From: Panonychus citri
Lineage: Eukaryota; Arthropoda; Arachnida; Trombidiformes; Tetranychidae
Reading direction: 5' to 3'
Length of the DNA stretch: 64,000 nt
Assembly (NCBI RefSeq): GCF_014898815.1
Contig: NW_026515549.1
Location: 186,001 to 250,000, forward strand
A model generated the notes under the pieces. That model saw nothing but the letters and a program-made list of their open reading frames with translations. It ran no database searches and was not told where the DNA came from. Positions 58,401-64,000 of the stretch are shown piece by piece. The position numbers and the translations under genes are program-made. Position 1 is the first letter of the stretch. Every line of letters starts with the position of its first letter.

Positions 58401-61400
58401 TTCTATTAGTATTAATTAATTTATTAATCTTTTTCAGCGATTAGCGAGAAAAAGGTTGAATAGGCATTAGCATGATAATGGAGCGGAAAAGAAATTAATT
58501 TAGACTGAATTGCAACTGCGAATTCAAGTTTATTTTGGAAATGATTGGAAAAGTTGAAAGAGTTTAATTCTGATGATGATTATCATTATTAGCGAAAAAA
58601 AAAGTTAATTGATTAAACTTCCGTGTTGAATGGGAGAGAAGATGAAGTGACAATTTCATCGAATGGTAGAGGAATTGATGGAGTTGAGAGGATGACAAAA
58701 AGAAGATGAAAAGAAGAAGCTAAATAGCAAAAGATGGAGATGAAAAAGAGGAGAAGAGATAAAATTAAACTCACCCTGAGGGTAATCAAAATGGCGACTG
58801 GTGAGCTGAAAAGAAGCAGAATGAGAGATGAGGTTAATAACGATGAATGAAACCATAATAATCATGATGAGGTGATGATGATGCTGAAGGTGTTAATGAC
58901 AGTAAAACAATTGTTATCTTGAAAATGAGAGATTTAAAGATAAAAAAGTTCCAACTCAATGAAACCCATGAAATAGTAAATTATCTGAGTAAATATTATT
59001 TACATAATATTTTTTTCTACTTCTTTGTTCTTGAGCTTCATCTTTTTCTGTAAATTCTCAGCTTAAATATACACTAATAACTTTTACCTTTTTATATATC
59101 AAATCTAATTTAATAACATTCAGTATTATCAGATTATTTGTCATCGAAATTATCGAAATGTGAAAAACACAGCAAGAGAAAGGAAAAAAAATAGAAAATA
59201 TAAGTTGTAGAATTGGAAAGAAGAAAAAATTGTTCGTATTAAAATACTAGTATATTTACTTTTTTATCTTTACTTTTCACTCTTATCCATGATAAATATC
59301 TCTCTCTCTCTCTCTCTCTACCGCTGGTATATTATAATAGAATAACTGATTTGCTAGGATCAACCAGTGGTTTCCATAGTTACCCTTTCGAAACCAGAAT
59401 AATCTGATTTCCTGTTGCTTTTTTTCATACTTTTCATTTGAGCAACTGACTAACATTAATATTATCATGTGTGTCTGCATACACCCAATTTCATCATGAA
59501 AATTTCATCAAATTGTTTTGTAATAATCTTCAGTTCAACATGAAAAGTTGCCTCATTTCAAGCTTTTTGAAAAAAACCTTGGAACTCGAATAGTAAAATT
59601 GGATAAACATTATCGATATTTTTATCATGTTATCTACTTTTACCTTTAATTATTAATCATGCAACATGATACGATTCTCATTATTAACATTTCCATTCGC
59701 TTACCTTGAGCATTGAATTTCTCAATTGTTTTAAGTTTTTTTCTCAATTTCATTTTACTGGTTCTGACAAAATATTAATACCTTTGCACTCAAAGTGCTT
59801 ATTATTATTGGAGTCATGATTTAACTCCATCTTTGTTTTATCAACTCATTCATTTCCTGAGGCTGTTGTTATCTTTGCGTAAATAGTTCATTATTTAAAC
59901 AGCTGATGCCGTTTAATGAAAATAGATAACGAGTTAATTGTTATCTCCATCAAGAACATTTTAAGTATTTAATTAGCTGAAAGATATCGAGTTTATGGTG
60001 AACAAAATAAGATCCTTTTTAAGTAAATACATTTAGAGACTAAAAAGATGAGCTAATGTAAATACTGCGGACAAAGAAATGATGAAATTATCCTCATCAT
60101 CACCTTCATCTTTTTATCGACAAGAATATAAAAGGGATCCTTTGAATCCATTTAACCTTCTTATCCATCATGTGTATCATGTTGAACACTGAGATTTGAA
60201 ACATTAAAAGGGAAACTCAATGCAAGAGGCTTTGTCTTTTTCCCAAGGATTTGAGTTAAGTAAATAATGCAACATCTTTATGTTTAAAATGACAAAATAT
60301 CATATCGAAAATCCTTTATTCTAACATCATTTGTACATTGGATTCCAATTATTGGATGAGAATTGAAAAATAGAAAGAAATAGAAATAAATATCATCTAG
60401 TTGTTGAGAAAATGTATTAATATGAAGATATTAAAGAGAAACTAGTTGAACTTACCTGGTATCTGAAATTCTACCTTTCGATTTACCTGGAAATCAGCTG
60501 AGGCTCATTTTAATTAACACTGCGAAAATTCAAATGTGATAATTAATTAAAAGCATTTTTGTTCACTCCCTTGATTCCTCCCATTTGCGTGGCTGTTGAA
60601 TATGATATCAAGTTACAGGAATAAAATAACTTACACTGAGTAATGAATTTTTCAGGATGGAAATTGTTGCTTCTGTCATCAGCATCGAGTCAACACTAAT
60701 TGATAATTTAAGATTAATTATCACGAGAATGTGAAAATAGGTAATTAAAAATCATTCGAATTGGATTATTGTAGAGGTGAAGTTTTTTTTATTTTGAAAT
60801 GAATTAACTGCTGATTGTTGATCGATGGATCTCAATTCAGGTTTTGACGACAACGAACAGATTGATTAATAGACGTTAATCAAATCTTATACTCCGAAAT
60901 TAATTTGGAATAAAGATCAGATTTACGGTCAATGTTCGCCGATCATCCAAACCCGAACCTAATCCAATTATCTGTAGACGACTTGATTTCCTTTGTTATC
61001 TGAATGAAACGGGTAAATTTGATTCAAATTAACGGTTAATTGTTAATATAAGATATTTAATGTTCATATTAAATGAGAATCCAAACGAGAACGAAAAGTT
61101 TTCTCATTAATTTGATCCTTTGTTTTTGGTTCGATTCTTTCGACTGTACATTTCAGGTCAAAGAAGCCAACAGTTAACTAGAAATGATAACTAATAGATT
61201 CTCTGTTGATTCCTGGTTATCGAACTTGTTTTATTGTTCTCTATTTTTATGTTATTCCAAGTTTGTGTCAAAGAAAATGTTAACAAGAAAAAGGAAGAAT
61301 AATGAATTATTTTCTCTTATTAATTTGATTGAACCCAATGAAAATAATGATGTGACTGATGAAAAATAATCTGGTTCTTTTTCATCATTAGTATAATTTA

Positions 61401-64000
61401 AACTGTTAAGTTAATTGTCAAATTTAAAAAGACAATCAAAGACATTTTCAGCGCAGCCAACTGACAAACAATCAAAATCAAAATAAAGATTTGACGATTT
61501 GTTTCAGACAATCAAAGGTAATCAGATGAATTGGCTTAATGATAATCGATAAAAAAAAGATATCTGATTGTAATTAACTGTAATCAGATTGAAATGATAA
61601 TATTATTGATCCGAATAAAACTTACCTTTAGTGATTTATTATTAATTTGGGTTAAGGTGAAAGTGATGGTCAAAGGTAAAGATGATACACTTTGTTTACC
61701 GTAACCAGAATTTTCTGGCAAAGGATTTTGTTTACTACTGTTTGCATTGAAGATGAAGATGATGAAGATGATTAGGGCGTCATCGACTTATTTGATTAAA
61801 GTATAACATGAGAACAGGTAATCAAAGGTTACATGAAAAACATGTTTGCTTGATGATTAAATTGAACTGTTAATCTGCAAGATTATAAATTGATTATTTT
61901 TGATAATAATCATCACACTTGAATAGTAAATCATTTTGGTGAAGATTTTGTTTGTAATACTCAATGTTGATCATGTTAAAGGTGAGAAGATGATGGAAAG
62001 AAACATTTTCTTTGTTTATTTGTTGCAGATGCAGAAAATAATGTGATGAATTGAATTATTGTTGGTATTTATATTATGTTTTTAATTTGAATACCTTTTC
62101 AAGTGACATTCGGATGAGGTGAATCTTGTGTTCAAAAGCGAATTCAAGGTATTCGAGGAAAAAGGTAAGAGAAGATAGAAGGAGAGATGATGATGACGAA
62201 GAAGATAAAGGATGAGAAGAAAGGGAAAGAAGATGAAGTGGGAGTGGAGTGAGGAGGTAGAGAGAGAAAGAGAGGAAGAGATGAATGTATTAGTAGTCAT
62301 GGAGGAAAAGACATTGTAACCAGGACTAGCAACCTGTGGATAGAAGCATCAGCCTAAGGAGAGACAAAACCAGAAAAGAAGAAGACAGAAAAAGATGTTA
62401 TTCTGAAAACGAAGGAAAAAGAAAGAAGATAAAGAGATAAAAAGATGAAGATAAAGAGTATGCGTGGATCGATATTGAATATCGATTGAGATGCTATGAT
62501 GCTCCGAGTTCTACTCATTCCCTTTCTTTTTCTCTCTCTTCTTGCTTTTCACTCCCAAGGATAATCCTGCTTATAGCATCCTCATCATCCTCATCATTCT
62601 CGTCATCCTCATCTCTACCTTTCTTTTTCCTCCTCCATAACTGTTACCTCAAAAATATTTCATTCCCTTTACAAAGCTATTTTTATTCATCCCCATCTTT
62701 ATCATTTTCTCCCCTTTTCCTGTTTCCCTTTTACCTTATTGTTTCCTTATTTTCGGGTTACATTTACTTTTATATCAAATTCTCTTGTTTATCTTAGCCA
62801 ACCAAATTTATGATCTGATTCAAATTGATTCCTATTTTAAATTAACTAAAGTTTTGCAACATTTAACAATCATTGAAGAATCAAATTGAATCAGTTTACA
62901 ATCGAAACACTCACCCAGTGGATTGAACTTGCAACGATTTCACTCATTTATTTGTGAAAATAATCGATTGAAGTTTTGAACGATCGAAATCAGAGAGATT
63001 ATAAAGAGCTATGAGCTAATTGTTGATAAGACACCTGATTGATTTTTGTTTTCATCTCACGAAATAATGTTTTCTAATTGGCAATTATCGAACCTTGATC
63101 CAATTCTACAAACTTACATACGTATTTTTAGCATCTTACAAAATGTATTCTGGACTGAATTACGAACTGATTATTATCGAAGAATTTCAGTGGGCAATCA
63201 AAGTACAGAAGGCAAATGGAATAAATCAGAGGACTTACCGAAAATCGAGATTGTTATGACTTTTACTCTTATTTTTTTTATCAGAGAGAAAAAGAGAATT
63301 TTTTTATTTATTATGATTATTTCTTTTTTCATCATCCACTTTCTTCCTTCTCGTACCTTTCTCACCTTTGCGTGTCTAACCCAGAAGAGGAAAACATTTT
63401 TCACACAATTCTCAATGGATCTGTTGATATGAAAATTGCATAAACCAGAGTGTGCGTGTGTATTTGTTGAATTTGTATCTCCTTCATATGTATTCATATT
63501 CTGAACAACCAGAAATACAGACCGAGTGAAACAATTGTTTTCATATTTCCATTCCTATAGAGTGCATACCTAATTCCTAACAAGTTGCATACCCTCTTTA
63601 TATTATATCACAACGATTCTCTTTCTTTTTTGCATATTATTGATAAGAATATTATTTTGATGATTATGTTGATAACAGAAATACAGGTAATGGTGTGTTA
63701 ATCTGTCTTTAATAAAGCAATCATCATAATAATAACAATGAGATAAATCAACAATAAAAGTAACAAAATAAAACATATTATCATTTGATACATTAACTAA
63801 TAAGCAAAACAAAGTTACTATTCAAACTCACAATTCTCATATTACTTCAAGTCAATAAAACTTAGTAAAATGATTAGATGAATATATCAAATTGTTTTAG
63901 TAATTAAAGTCTACATGAAGTGGCCAAAGAAAATGTTGCTTCTCTCAATATGATTGTATTAATAGTTTTAATGACGATGTTGATAATACTAAATATTCAT
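55470..64000. other. Gene-poor right end
   Basis: AT-rich sequence without a supported gene. A pair of opposed CTCF-like sites lies at 56162-56218. The stretch 56.5-56.85 kb is less AT-biased. A purine-rich tract runs at 58.6-58.8 kb, a CT microsatellite at about 59299-59318 and pyrimidine/purine tracts at 62.1-62.8 kb. Open frames such as 63046-63432 (128 codons) and 61184-61369 show no domain. Confidence 0.45.
56162..56218. promoter_or_regulatory. Pair of opposed CTCF-like motifs
   Basis: CTCTAGATGGCAGG on the plus strand (56162-56175) and CCAATAGATGGCG on the minus strand (56218-56206) face each other about 30 bp apart. The second is identical to the 13-mer at 32998-33010. Confidence 0.4.

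Noticed and set aside
58771..58801. Apparent 31-bp exon on the minus strand (ttctgcttcttttcag before, cagg|gtgagt after), downstream of a signal-peptide-like frame
   Set aside because: Good splice-like edges but no partner exon or homology could be found; too weak to annotate.
63046..63432. 128-codon plus-strand frame
   Set aside because: Phe/Ile/Lys-rich composition typical of chance frames here; no domain, signal or conserved motif.
1..64000. CRISPR arrays, bacterial operons, rRNA or tRNA genes, classical transposon proteins (transposase, reverse transcriptase)
   Set aside because: Both strands were read for spaced direct repeats, tRNA boxes and the usual catalytic motifs; none was found.

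Overview
The window is AT-rich DNA from an animal nuclear genome, most likely an arthropod. The genes have short GT-AG introns (about 60-150 bp) with pyrimidine-rich acceptors, and there are long CT/GA microsatellites. Gene content is purely metazoan: C-type lysozyme, Orai, a DMRT-type DMA domain, TRAPPC13, VPS35L and miR-124. An acariform mite or similar small-genome chelicerate would fit, but that is inference and nothing here is species-diagnostic.

Layout. (1) 0.3-6.3 kb is gene-dense: the 3' exon of a C-type lysozyme (+), CWF19L1 (-), YKT6 (+, divergent from CWF19L1) and intronless POLD2 (+). A possible tiny membrane-protein gene (-) follows at 6.7-7.0 kb. (2) 7-33 kb has no convincing protein gene. 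It holds two clustered copies of the neuronal microRNA mir-124 on the minus strand (30.2 and 31.0 kb). A TATA/CCAAT promoter-like block lies about 0.5 kb upstream of them, and a 187-bp perfect copy of its core sits 17 kb away at 14.2-14.4 kb. A second duplicated block forms an inverted pair (15.1-15.8 and 25.5-26.3 kb). (3) 33-48 kb is gene-dense again: VMA21 (+), VPS35L (-), Orai (-), a Myb/SANT-like DNA-binding protein (+), TRAPPC13 (-) and, divergent from it, a DMA-domain protein (+) for which no DM zinc-finger exon is visible. (4) 48-64 kb has no convincing genes and contains a 3.5-kb tandem duplication.

The protein genes are mostly housekeeping: trafficking (YKT6, TRAPPC13, VPS35L/retriever, V-ATPase assembly VMA21), splicing (CWF19L1), replication (POLD2) and store-operated calcium entry (Orai). 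mir-124 and the DMA protein are the developmental or neural loci, and they neighbour the two large gene-poor stretches. Two conserved single-copy genes (POLD2, VMA21) each carry a one-base frameshift at a homopolymer. With the many small indels between the tandem 3.5-kb copies, this points to uncorrected long-read indels in the assembly.

The observations most worth following are the tandem mir-124 pair with its duplicated promoter-like core, the apparently DM-less DMA protein, the five-residue CAAX-like tail of YKT6, a 12-nt in-frame microexon in the SANT-like gene, and a set of CTCF-like motifs bracketing the mir-124 locus.
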